17,118 nucleotides of DNA, from positions 1 through 17,118 of the forward strand of contig JBKEAJ010000089.1 in the NCBI GenBank assembly GCA_047972135.1, given 5' to 3'. This document shows, in pieces, positions 1 to 7,418 of this stretch; positions within the stretch are counted from its first letter, which is position 1, and every line of letters starts with the position of its first letter. The DNA is from JBKEAJ01 sp047972135 (GTDB taxonomy: Bacteria; Bacteroidota; Bacteroidia; Bacteroidales; Prolixibacteraceae). The position numbers were made by a program, and so were the translations under genes. The notes under the pieces were generated by a model. That model searched no databases and was not told the DNA's origin. It worked only from the letters and a program-made list of their open reading frames with translations.

Positions 1-364
1 CAGCTTTCATGACGTAAAGTTTCGAGACCTCAGGATTGTCGAAAGCAATATAGTGAACTCCAGGCACAGCATTGAGGGTATCGGCGACCTTCTCTTGCAC
101 TATATTTATTGGTCGGTCGAAGTCCTTGATACCGCCGATGGCATATAGGTCGAAAAACACCGTGTCTTGAGTACACGACGAGCCTTCGTAAACGAATGAG
201 TATGATTTGCTAGTGTCGCTAAAATTAAAGTCCGCTTTATAGATTTGTGATTGGTCTGGACCGAACTCTAAATACTGCACATCGTTGTATAGCTTATAAT
301 CACGTTCGCAGGAACAAAGCACAGTTATAGCACCTACCAATGAAGTAATAAATAGTTTATTCAT
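1..364 (-). CDS. DUF4843 domain lipoprotein (partial, C-terminus off the left edge)
   Basis: The reading frame is open from an ATG at 364-362 to the window edge and gives 121 residues of the N-terminal part. It begins MNKLFITSLVGAITVLCSC, a short lipoprotein signal with the likely lipidated Cys at residue 19. It then follows the same path as the intact DUF4843 protein at 12126-12932: shared blocks include EFGPDQS/QFGPDTS, YSFVYEG/YSFIYEG, FFDLYAIGGIKDFDR and LNAVPGVHYIAFDNPEVS. It starts 11 nt after the SusD stop codon, so it is the third gene of the left operon. Its likely role is an accessory surface lipoprotein of the SusCD complex; the biochemical function of DUF4843 is unknown to me. A PKD-like gene probably follows outside the window, by analogy with the right-hand copy. 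Confidence 0.88.
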   Translation of the reverse strand, partial: MNKLFITSLVGAITVLCSCERDYKLYNDVQYLEFGPDQSQIYKADFNFSDTSKSYSFVYEGSSCTQDTVFFDLYAIGGIKDFDRPINIVQEKVADTLNAVPGVHYIAFDNPEVSKLYVMKA

Positions 365-375
365 TTCTGTAATAT

Positions 376-1764
376 TTAATTGTTGGCGTATGGTTCGCTT
401 ATAGGTGTAGGGACGACATATTTTATTTCTACAATCTCTGGGGGTAGCCATAAAAACTTGTCTATGCCAACATTAAGGCGTTTGTAGGCATAAAATGCTT
501 GTCCTTCGGCGAAGAACTCTTTGCGATACTCTTTTACCAACTCGTCTTGAATTAGCATCTTGTCGTCGGCAAGTGGCAGAGGAGGCAGGTTTCTGGACGC
601 TCTAAAGTCATCCCAATATAATTGAGATGTAGCAAGGTCGGGGGATGTTTCTATAGCAATAAAATACATCTCGCTCAAGCGTATCATTGGAACCCTGCGG
701 TAGTCGCTGCCAATTGATGTAGGTTCTTTTTCTGCTACTTTATACTTTATTATGGAGTAGGCAACCGAACCGTTGTCTGTCACATTTGTTTCCCAAAGCA
801 TAGTTTCGCGAGTGTCTGTCCCTGTGTTGCCGTATAATTGGGTATTTACAAGCAGTGAATTAACGCCTTTCTTTAGTGTCTGGTCTTTAAATGTCGATGA
901 ATATAGTTTATACATGTTGTAGTTATGTATTCCGAAAAACTGTTCACTGACAAGGTTGTAATCACCCCCCGAAAAGTTCGCTGCAAGTCCCAGTGTCTTA
1001 GTGGTATTGCTGATGATCTCGCTTGCTAGTTCATAGGCTTTGTCTGTTTCGCCAAACCAAAGTGCTGCTCTGGCTTGCAATGCTTTTACAGCCTCGTTGT
1101 TCATTCGTAAAGGTCTCATGTATTGATAGTTGCCGGATTGTTCAGCCTCTCTGAGCAGAGTGTCGGCAGCTCTCATATCGTTCTCGAGAGCTGTTTTAAA
1201 CTCTGTGTAGGAGCTATATGTATGGTTTTCTTTAGATAGGGTAGTAACATAAGGCAAAATTTCATCATTGGTCTCCGTGCCGGGCACAGGGCCAAACATG
1301 CGCAGTATGTCGAAATGAATATAGGCACGAAGTCCAAGGCATTCGCCTTTTATTTGCCCATAAAGACCATCGGTGCTGAATATATCTTGCTTATCGCCTA
1401 GCTCTGTCAATATTGCATTTATTTCTGAAATTGTAAAATATTGCTGTTGGAATATGTCTTCGATGGTTCGTTCAACACTTGCGTCTCCATAATTAAATTT
1501 CCCTAGATATTCAGGAGTCGTAGCTTCTTCAACATCCCATGATGATACTAAGTATTCGATGGTAGTCATACTGAGCTGTTTGCCGTATGTTTTGTCGTCT
1601 TTCATTGCAATGTAGACCCCACTGAGTGCATCTTTAAATCCTTGTTCGGAAACGAACATATCTTCTGCAGGTACTTGCCCTTCAGGCATAACTTTTAGCC
1701 ACTCGTTGCACGATGTCAGAGCGAATAGGTATGTTATTCTGATAATGTATAATATATATTTCAT
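376..1764 (-). CDS. SusD/RagB family nutrient-binding outer-membrane lipoprotein (left copy)
   Basis: A 462-residue surface lipoprotein that acts as the hinged, substrate-binding lid of the SusC channel. A signal peptide ends in the lipobox LTSC with Cys19, followed by NEWLKVMPEGQVPAEDMF, a typical mature SusD start. The helical TPR-type region is recognisable (ALSGVYIAMK, GLRAYIHFDILRMFGPVPG, ALQARAALW). Near the C-terminus are the conserved blocks RRVPMIRLSEMYFIA and EYRKEFFAEGQAFYAYKRL. The length is a little short for the family, which often exceeds 500 residues; that suits the PKD/DUF4843-associated subgroup better than glycan-type SusD proteins. It lies 53 nt downstream of SusC and 11 nt upstream of the DUF4843 gene. 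Compared with its paralogue at 10720-12111, the N-terminal and C-terminal blocks match closely while the middle third differs much more, which may mean different ligand contacts. The start at 1764 is supported by the same A-rich leader as the paralogue. Confidence 0.95.
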   Translation of the reverse strand: MKYILYIIRITYLFALTSCNEWLKVMPEGQVPAEDMFVSEQGFKDALSGVYIAMKDDKTYGKQLSMTTIEYLVSSWDVEEATTPEYLGKFNYGDASVERTIEDIFQQQYFTISEINAILTELGDKQDIFSTDGLYGQIKGECLGLRAYIHFDILRMFGPVPGTETNDEILPYVTTLSKENHTYSSYTEFKTALENDMRAADTLLREAEQSGNYQYMRPLRMNNEAVKALQARAALWFGETDKAYELASEIISNTTKTLGLAANFSGGDYNLVSEQFFGIHNYNMYKLYSSTFKDQTLKKGVNSLLVNTQLYGNTGTDTRETMLWETNVTDNGSVAYSIIKYKVAEKEPTSIGSDYRRVPMIRLSEMYFIAIETSPDLATSQLYWDDFRASRNLPPLPLADDKMLIQDELVKEYRKEFFAEGQAFYAYKRLNVGIDKFLWLPPEIVEIKYVVPTPISEPYANN

Positions 1765-1810
1765 GTGTTTGTTTTTTATGCTATAAGCTGTATGCTATAT
1801 GCTTTTTGTC
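1765..1810 (-). promoter_or_regulatory. Conserved 46-nt SusC-SusD intergenic spacer (left copy)
   Basis: Read on the minus strand, this segment ends directly at the SusD start codon. By eye it matches the spacer at 10674-10719 at 43 of 46 positions, with the same length and the same placement. It contains repeated TATAGC/AGCTTATAGC words and ends in the A-run ATAAAAAACAAACA that serves as the AT-rich translation leader. A role in mRNA folding, processing or SusD expression is possible but unproven; shared recent origin is the simpler explanation. Confidence 0.55.
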
Positions 1811-1817
1811 TATTACC

Positions 1818-4800
1818 TTAAAAGATTATATTTATGCCAAGAGCAAAATTCCTAGAGAATGGATAGCTGGTTCCTCGCTCTCTTTTTACGGTAGATATAT
1901 AAAACAAATTTCCAGCATTAGCCGTAAGTTCAAAGCTCTCGATGCCCATTTTTTTCACAAATTTCATCGTCTTGAGGTTATACCTTAGATTGATATTTTG
2001 CATTGTCAGAGTGTTTTCGTCTTGCACGAAACGTGTAGACTTGTAGGTAGTTTTTGTGTCGAACAGCGACTTGAACGCTGCATGGTCGCCAGCTTGTTTC
2101 CATCTATCGTCATACACTCTGCTGTCTACATTGTATCTGTAATTTGCATTTTCAACCCTATCTATCAGTGTTGAGTTATAAATCTGCCCTCCCAGTCGAT
2201 ATCCGAAAGACATTGTCAGCGACAAGTTTTTACGGCGCAATGAGGTGTTTATGTTTCCTTGTAGTTTGGGTTCTGTGTTTCCTCCGTCTATTAGGTCTTC
2301 TGAACTCCAAATGAATGATTTTTCGCCGTTTTTCTTCAAGTATGCTTCTTTCCCAGTGTTTGGGTCTATTCCGAGCGAGCGCACAACCCAAATAGTACTC
2401 ATCGAGTGTCCTTCTTTGAAGAGTTTGTTGGGGTTTGCAGCTTCTTTGCTTTCCAGTTCTGCTTGTGCTTCTTTTAGTGCCTGAGATAGCTCTGTTATCT
2501 TGTTGACATTGTGTATGCCAGAGATACCGACATTCCACGAAATACCTTTTGAGTAATCTCTAAGGATGAACGCTGTCAGTCGAAATTCCAGTCCTTTGTT
2601 CGACACCTCTCCTATATTTGCTACATAGCTGTCGAAGCCGTTTGACGGAGGTAGATTTACTGACGAAATCATGCCCTGTGTACGCTTGTTGTAGAAGTCG
2701 AAACTTGCCGACAATCGTCCTTTCCAGAGCTGCGATTCAATCCCTAAGTTGTAGCTGAAAGTCTGTTGCCATTCAAGCTCATCGTTGCCTAGTGCCATAA
2801 GGTAAGCACCTGTCAGACTGTAATATCGGTCGTCGGTATAGTATTTATAAGTGGATAGTGCCTGATATGGACTAAAGTTTTGCGAGCCGCGAGTTCCTGT
2901 CGAAGCTTTTAATCTTAACTGATTGACGAATGAGCCTTTCAAGAAGTTTTCTTCATGCAAGTTCCATCCTACACCTGTCGACCAAAATGGAGCAAAACGC
3001 TTGTCAGAGCCAAATTGAGAAGAGCCGTCAGTGCGCAATGAGAAGTCTGCAAAGTACTTGTTGTCATACATATAACTGGTGTTGAAGGTTAGACCGATAG
3101 AGCGAGAAACACGTTCTTGTCCTGATGGCGAGCCACCTTCTGCATATTGAAGTGCTGCACCCAGATAGTCGATGTTCTCGCTAGTAAAGCCCTCAGCTTT
3201 AAATGTATAGTATGAATTTTTATTTTGGCGGATGTTGTAATTTGCACCGGCAAAAAGTATATGTTTGTCCTTGAACACCTTATTATAACTCAGATTCAAA
3301 CTTCCATCGTAGTTGAATCCTTTACCTGAGCCATACTGGTATGAACCCTTGCGGAAAAAGTCTGCTTCGGAGTAATTTGCAAAGTCTGTATGGCTAGCTG
3401 GCTTGTAGTTATCCGCTGTTTCGTGTGTTTTGCTCAATCCCAAGTTTGCTCTAAATTTCAAGGCTTCTAGTATGTTCCATTCGATTGACAGGTTGTTTGT
3501 AATCTTGGTCTCTTCGTTTTTATCAAAAGTGTTGAGTGTTGCATTGTACAATGGATTTGCTGGTAGCTTAGTCCACATGTAATAATGGTTGCTGTCGCCA
3601 AAATCGCCGACCTGCCTTGCTATGTTGCCATTTGCATCATAACCTGTCCAGTATGGATTCATGGTAACATACTGGGAAAAAGAACCATAAGGGCTATTTT
3701 CTCCATTTGTTACGCCGACTATAAGGTTGTTCTGGAAAAGCCAGTTCTTTTGTCTGATTACAAGTTTTAGGCTACCGTTAAAAACCTGTTTTCCTGAGCC
3801 TTTCATAACGCCTTCGATGTTGTTGTACTGTACTGTTCCCGCATAACTGAATTTCCTGTCGCCACCTTCAATGCGTATATTGTGTTTTTGTCCTACGCCA
3901 GTTTGTAGGGGTTTAGAAAGCCAATAAGTATCTACGCCACTGTTTACCTGTGCTAGTATAGTATTGTAGTACTGTTTGAGTTTAAAATCGTTATTCGGAT
4001 GTACGTGGTCGTATAAACCTACTGTACGCTCTAGTTCTAATTTTTCTCGTGCATTCAGCATATCGTACGAAGTGAGGTCCGGAGCTTCAATCATTAAATC
4101 GCTACGCCAAGTAATGCGCATATTGCCCTCCTCTGGTTGTTTTGTTGTAACCACTACAACACCGTTAGCACCGCGCGAACCGTATATTGCCGTTGCAGAT
4201 GCATCCTTTAGAATAGTGATTGATGCAATGTCGTTTTCATTCATGTTTTGTAATACTCGCATGCTCGACTCAAAACCATCAAGAATTACCAAAGGTGTGT
4301 TTAGAGATGCTGCTGCTTCGTCTTGTAGGTCGCCCACATTAGGGAGGCTAGTGTTACCGCGAATCTGAATGTCTGGTAGGCGGTTTGGGTCAGAGCCGAA
4401 AGAGTTGCTCTCGATAACGTTGAATGCAGGGTCTATGTTGCGAAGGGTCGATAGCACGTCTCTGTTTCCAAAACGCTCCAACTCCTCTGCTTTTACTGTT
4501 GTTACTGCCCCGGTGTATGACTCTGCTTTGCGGGTGAATAGTCCTGTAATTACTACTTCGCCAACCTCGTTTATGTCAGGAAGTAAGATAGCATTAATAA
4601 TTGAACTTTTTCCAACTTCTTCTTTGTAGCTCTTAGTTCCGATGAATGAAAATGTAATATTTCCGGCTACATTCTTAGGAATGATGAGTTTGTACTTGCC
4701 ATCGTGATTAGTGATAATCATAACTTCTGGCTTTTCGGAACCACTTCTCCGAAATACTACATTTACTCCCGGCAGTGGCTCTCCGTTCTCGTCAACAACG

Positions 4801-5039
4801 CTACCCGTAATTACCCTGTGCTCTGAGTTCTGTTGATTTTTAACAAGCATGTCTTCTGATCTTACACTAACATGCTCTGTGTTGTCGGCAAAACCTAAAC
4901 CCTTAGGATCTCTACCGTTTACTGTTGTGGTGCCGACCAAGGCACCGAATAAAATAAGTAATAATGCTCTTTGCAAAATACTTAAAGGCTTATCATCTTT
5001 GTCTTTAGGACAAAAATTAATCGACCATTCATTTCTCAT
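1818..5039 (-). CDS. SusC/RagA family TonB-dependent outer-membrane transporter (left copy)
   Basis: A 1073-residue TonB-linked channel that moves substrate captured by SusD across the outer membrane. After a long, partly basic leader, a hydrophobic signal segment lies at about residues 21-42 (RALLLILFGALVG). A carboxypeptidase-D-like regulatory domain follows at about 76-155 (ITGSVVDENGEPLPGVNVVF), then the TonB-box region around 158-166 (EVGEVVITG). The plug domain lies at about 178-300, including IQIRGNTSLPNVG, PLVILDGFES and KDASATAIYGSRGANG. The rest is the beta-barrel and ends in phenylalanine (GINIIF). The leader is too short to hold an STN domain, so this is not the trans-envelope signalling type. 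The ATG at 5039 is the first possible start because an in-frame TGA lies two codons upstream. It is the first gene of the left operon and a paralogue of 7419-10652; the signal region is unrelated between the two, while the plug and much of the barrel align well. Confidence 0.95.
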   Translation of the reverse strand: MRNEWSINFCPKDKDDKPLSILQRALLLILFGALVGTTTVNGRDPKGLGFADNTEHVSVRSEDMLVKNQQNSEHRVITGSVVDENGEPLPGVNVVFRRSGSEKPEVMIITNHDGKYKLIIPKNVAGNITFSFIGTKSYKEEVGKSSIINAILLPDINEVGEVVITGLFTRKAESYTGAVTTVKAEELERFGNRDVLSTLRNIDPAFNVIESNSFGSDPNRLPDIQIRGNTSLPNVGDLQDEAAASLNTPLVILDGFESSMRVLQNMNENDIASITILKDASATAIYGSRGANGVVVVTTKQPEEGNMRITWRSDLMIEAPDLTSYDMLNAREKLELERTVGLYDHVHPNNDFKLKQYYNTILAQVNSGVDTYWLSKPLQTGVGQKHNIRIEGGDRKFSYAGTVQYNNIEGVMKGSGKQVFNGSLKLVIRQKNWLFQNNLIVGVTNGENSPYGSFSQYVTMNPYWTGYDANGNIARQVGDFGDSNHYYMWTKLPANPLYNATLNTFDKNEETKITNNLSIEWNILEALKFRANLGLSKTHETADNYKPASHTDFANYSEADFFRKGSYQYGSGKGFNYDGSLNLSYNKVFKDKHILFAGANYNIRQNKNSYYTFKAEGFTSENIDYLGAALQYAEGGSPSGQERVSRSIGLTFNTSYMYDNKYFADFSLRTDGSSQFGSDKRFAPFWSTGVGWNLHEENFLKGSFVNQLRLKASTGTRGSQNFSPYQALSTYKYYTDDRYYSLTGAYLMALGNDELEWQQTFSYNLGIESQLWKGRLSASFDFYNKRTQGMISSVNLPPSNGFDSYVANIGEVSNKGLEFRLTAFILRDYSKGISWNVGISGIHNVNKITELSQALKEAQAELESKEAANPNKLFKEGHSMSTIWVVRSLGIDPNTGKEAYLKKNGEKSFIWSSEDLIDGGNTEPKLQGNINTSLRRKNLSLTMSFGYRLGGQIYNSTLIDRVENANYRYNVDSRVYDDRWKQAGDHAAFKSLFDTKTTYKSTRFVQDENTLTMQNINLRYNLKTMKFVKKMGIESFELTANAGNLFYISTVKRERGTSYPFSRNFALGINIIF

Positions 5040-5675
5040 AAATCATAAAGTTTTATTCATAATCAAAAGTTATTTGTTGTTTTCTTATTAGAGTTGTTGA
5101 AATATTTAAGTTGTCTATTATACCTAAATAAAATTTCATGTAGTTTGTTTTACATAAAAAACCGAAGATGCATAGTAGTAAAACGCCTTATATGATTCAT
5201 ATAGAGTTAATTATAAAATTAAAATGTCAGTATTATCTCGTTTCTGGCTGCAAGAATAGACAAAAAACTTCAGATAAGATAATATTGCGACAGTATTTCG
5301 TAAAGATTAACTGTGCGTATCTTTACCTGAATCTGTCTTAATGCCTTTAAGTTAGGGGATTACTCTTTGTTATGCGCAAGTTGCAATATGTGTTAAAATT
5401 CACACTCTTTCGCTATTGATTGTCAAGTGTCGGCATCGATAGTTTTTGTGTCTCATTACAAGAGTGTTAGCATGGCAATCTGTTCATTCCGTGCCGTCAT
5501 TGCGAGCGCAGCGTGGCAATCTGCTCTTTGTTGTAGGAGATTGTGCTATATGTTTGATGTCGCACTTTCAGGCATCAACAACACACCTTCAAAGACGCAC
5601 GACAATTCTATCTATCTCCTACGAGGAATGTTTATATTTTTTCGCCTACATCTTTTATTAAGCGAAACAAAATGG
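5040..5675. other. Intergenic region upstream of the left operon
   Basis: About 640 bases with no credible gene. The part next to SusC (5040-5300) is strongly AT-rich and should contain the left operon's promoter and 5' leader. I could not place a clear Bacteroidetes TAnnTTTG box with a correctly spaced TTTG, so I call no promoter. An inverted repeat pairs TATTATCT near 5231 with AGATAATA near 5277. From about 5466 the sequence contains partial REP-like units, described separately. Confidence 0.6.
5466..5543. repeat. Two partial REP-like units (GTCATTGCGAG...TGGCAATCTG type)
   Basis: At 5495-5543 the words CGTCATTGCGAGCG, GCGTGGCAATCTG and GTAGGAGATTG repeat the left half of the fuller palindromic unit at 6901-6976. 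Just before it, GTTAGCATGGCAATCTGTT (from about 5466) is a second, more degraded piece. Neither has the closing CTCGCAATGACG arm. Similar units occur as interspersed intergenic repeats in many bacterial genomes; family assignment here is from memory. Confidence 0.6.
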
Positions 5676-6366
5676 CTAAAATTCAATTCCTGTTTTACTC
5701 ATTTCAGAAAGTCTTGAAGCAGAGGTAAGTCCTCTGTCGAAAAGATAAACTGAGGCATGTTCTTTCGCCTTCTTAAAATGATTCATTAGCATACGCTGCT
5801 TCATCATGAACACTGCCTAAAGAAGCAAACATTCCATCAAAATTGATAGTGTATTTGATCATCTTCTTTTTCTTATGCTCATTACCACAGGTTATTCCAT
5901 TTAGGAGTTTGTTGCTTGCTTCTGCAACCAGAGTGCTATCTACACGTTCCAGCTTCATTCCGGCAATCTCAGGTTTAGTGTATAAAGAACTAAAACGCTT
6001 GTAGATACATTCATATGTTTTCTCAAAGAAAGAAAGTTCAATGATTGATAAACGCTCTGAAATGGAACTGTGACTGATACTTTTCCTATTTCCGACATTG
6101 AAAATAAGCTTAAATATTGGAGATCTAAAAGCATCGGCAAGCCCACGCTGGCTCAATCTATCTATATGAAGTATTCCATATAGGAGCAAATAAAACATTA
6201 GTTTGCCATTTAGAACTTTAGTACAATAATCCACCTTAGTGTCTTTGGCTAATTGGCTCAAATCCGAGTCAGGTATTTCTTGGAATAGTTCAACTAGCCG
6301 AATTTTATGATTGAATAGAGATATTTGTTCGTATTTTCTCTTTACAAAGAAATCACAATGCCAATC
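5676..6366 (-). pseudogene. IS4-type DDE transposase, frameshifted and truncated
   Basis: Read on the minus strand, a frame with no obvious ATG opens after a TGA at 6369-6367 and gives FVKRKYEQISLFNHKIRLV, then SQLAKDTKVDYCTKVLNGK and LMFYLLLYGILHIDRLSQRG. It reaches the first catalytic block RVDSTLVAEASNKLLNG and INFDGMFASLGSVHDEAAYA, then stops at 5773. In another frame the similarity continues directly as FKKAKEHASVYLFDRGLTSA, containing the second catalytic Asp in FDRG, and ends at a TAG at 5676-5678. The expected C-terminal part with the catalytic Glu is missing. A frameshift near 5780, the doubtful start and the lost 3' part make it a dead element. IS4 is my best family guess from the VDST and FDRG spacing. 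It lies between the two SusC operons and could be the scar of an insertion into their shared upstream region. Confidence 0.75.
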
Positions 6367-6517
6367 TCAAAAAACAATTACTTACTGACTTAAATTATTG
6401 TTCATAAATTACTAAATCTTTCTATTTTTAGGATTCAGACAAGGGGATAAGAATATTTTATCAACAAAAATGGCTATATCAACATTTTGTATGGGAAGAT
6501 GCAGTTTTAATGAATTG

Positions 6518-6651
6518 CCCCTATCTTTAGATGGGGGAATGATATAAACATCATCCTAAAAGGGCTTTAGACCAAAGATTATACATGGTAAACATTTGGG
6601 CTAACCCTATGTAGACTTAGACTACCTCTTACCTCCAGCTAAAGCAGGAGG
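6518..6651. repeat. Pair of imperfect hairpins, possible IS200/IS605-type end remnant
   Basis: The first hairpin (6518-6537) is CCCC, T, ATC, TTTA, GAT, GGGG. The second (6632-6651) pairs CCTCC with GGAGG around AGCTAAAGCA. Small GC-rich hairpins inside AT-rich DNA with loops of this kind resemble subterminal structures of IS200/IS605 elements, which lack inverted-repeat ends. No tnpA or tnpB frame lies between them, so this would be a remnant or a MITE-like derivative. The assignment is tentative. Confidence 0.3.
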
Positions 6652-6738
6652 CTATGCATTTGCCCTTATTTCCACTCAGCCAAGCAAAAAATAAGACGCA
6701 CTTTACTCGTTATAGAGCAATAAAAATCTTCCGAACAT

Positions 6739-6800
6739 GACTAGGCGAAGCCCTACGAAAAGATAATTCCTAGTATATCAAGCACTGAAAGTGCGATAGC
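6739..6800. repeat. Degenerate double-hairpin intergenic repeat
   Basis: Two short palindromes lie close together: TAGGCGAAGCCCTA (one G short of a perfect TAGGG/CCCTA stem) and GCACTGAAAGTGC at 6782-6794, a perfect 5-bp stem with a GAA loop, followed by GATAGCTATTA. Similar paired words recur in Bacteroidales intergenic regions, to my recollection. It probably marks another mobile or REP-like remnant. Confidence 0.35.
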
Positions 6801-6900
6801 TATTACTCGGATGCTCGAATGTTTAGGTATTTGGATTTTCGGATCTTCTGACTGACAGCCAGGCGGAAAATGTTCTGCCCTTACTATGTCCATCTTCTGT

Positions 6901-6976
6901 CGTCATTGCGAGCGTTAGCGTGGCAATCTGTTTCTGTTGCAGGAGATTGCTTCGTCGCCAGCTCCTCGCAATGACG
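6901..6976. repeat. REP-like palindromic repeat, full unit
   Basis: The terminal 12-nt arms are perfect inverted repeats: CGTCATTGCGAG at 6901-6912 and CTCGCAATGACG at 6965-6976. The interior carries GCGTGGCAATCTG, CAGGAGATTGCTTCGTCG and CCAGCTC, so the whole 76-nt unit can fold as a long interrupted hairpin. Its left half recurs at 5495-5543 in the same orientation. This kind of interspersed element is usually non-coding and lies between transcription units. Confidence 0.75.
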
Positions 6977-7023
6977 AACTTTTATCGGATGTTTGCTTAT
7001 AGCCTACGGCATATAGCATTTTT

Positions 7024-7083
7024 TAAACTCTAAACTCTAAACGTTTTAAACCTTAAACAACTAAACAGTTCAACAATTAAACG
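7024..7083. repeat. TAAAC-rich short-period array
   Basis: About eight TAAAC words occur at irregular 6-9 nt spacing, starting with TAAACTCTAAACTCTAAACG and continuing as degraded copies (TTAAACC, TTAAACAAC, TAAACAG, TTAAACG). It is an imperfect AT-rich repeat, not a CRISPR array: there are no constant-length spacers. It follows directly on a motif resembling the SusC-SusD spacer. Confidence 0.5.
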
Positions 7084-7191
7084 AATCAACATTAAAATGT
7101 GTATGTCGGCTAACTATTTCGTCTCTAGTGTGTTGAGTGCTAAATATAGATAAAATCTATTGGTGTAAAATAAACAAATAAAGCCAAATAT

Positions 7192-7222
7192 TTTGTTTGT
7201 AGTCATTTTTAACTTACCTTGC
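7192..7222 (+). promoter_or_regulatory. Candidate Bacteroidetes-type promoter of the right operon
   Basis: TTTG at 7192-7195 and TACCTTGC at 7215-7222 are separated by 19 nt. This fits the -33 TTTG / -7 TAnnTTTG pattern of Bacteroidetes primary sigma promoters with one mismatch in the -7 box. It would give a 5' leader of roughly 190 nt before the SusC start at 7419. Matches of this quality occur by chance in AT-rich DNA, so confidence is low. Confidence 0.35.
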
Positions 7223-7418
7223 GTGATATTGGGTAATTAGGCGATATTTGAAATATATAGTAGTATTAGATTAATTACGAGAGGATTAAGGCTTGCAATA
7301 AAGATATATAGAAATAAATTAATAGAGTATGAAACGAGCCATGAGAACAAGTTCTCACATACGAGAATGATTATATTGGCGAGATACATCTGACAATTAA
7401 TAAACAAAATATAAACAG

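Larger units (their letters stand above)
6367..7191. other. Gene-free intergenic tract rich in hairpins and repeats
   Basis: About 820 bases without a supportable ORF. It contains two imperfect hairpins (6518-6537, 6632-6651), a double-hairpin repeat remnant (6739-6800), a full REP-like palindrome (6901-6976), a piece resembling the SusC-SusD spacer (about 6996-7027) and a TAAAC array (7024-7083). No tRNA, CRISPR array or riboswitch was recognised. Confidence 0.55.

Noticed and set aside
2230..2538. 102-codon minus-strand open frame within SusC, and several plus-strand frames opposite it (2245-2484, 3976-4368, 4369-4629, 4849-5091)
   Set aside because: They overlap a full-length SusC gene in other frames, show no family blocks and have shadow-type composition.
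5427..5717. 96-codon plus-strand open frame upstream of the left operon
   Set aside because: It runs through the REP-like units and the 3' end of the dead transposase; the translation contains no recognisable domain.
7024..7083. Possible CRISPR array
   Set aside because: Repeat words are only 5-7 nt with irregular spacing, no unique spacers and no cas genes.
7100..7418. Invertible promoter controlling SusC phase variation
   Set aside because: Some Bacteroides SusC genes have promoter inversions flanked by inverted repeats with a tyrosine recombinase nearby; I saw no flanking repeat pair around the candidate promoter and no recombinase gene.
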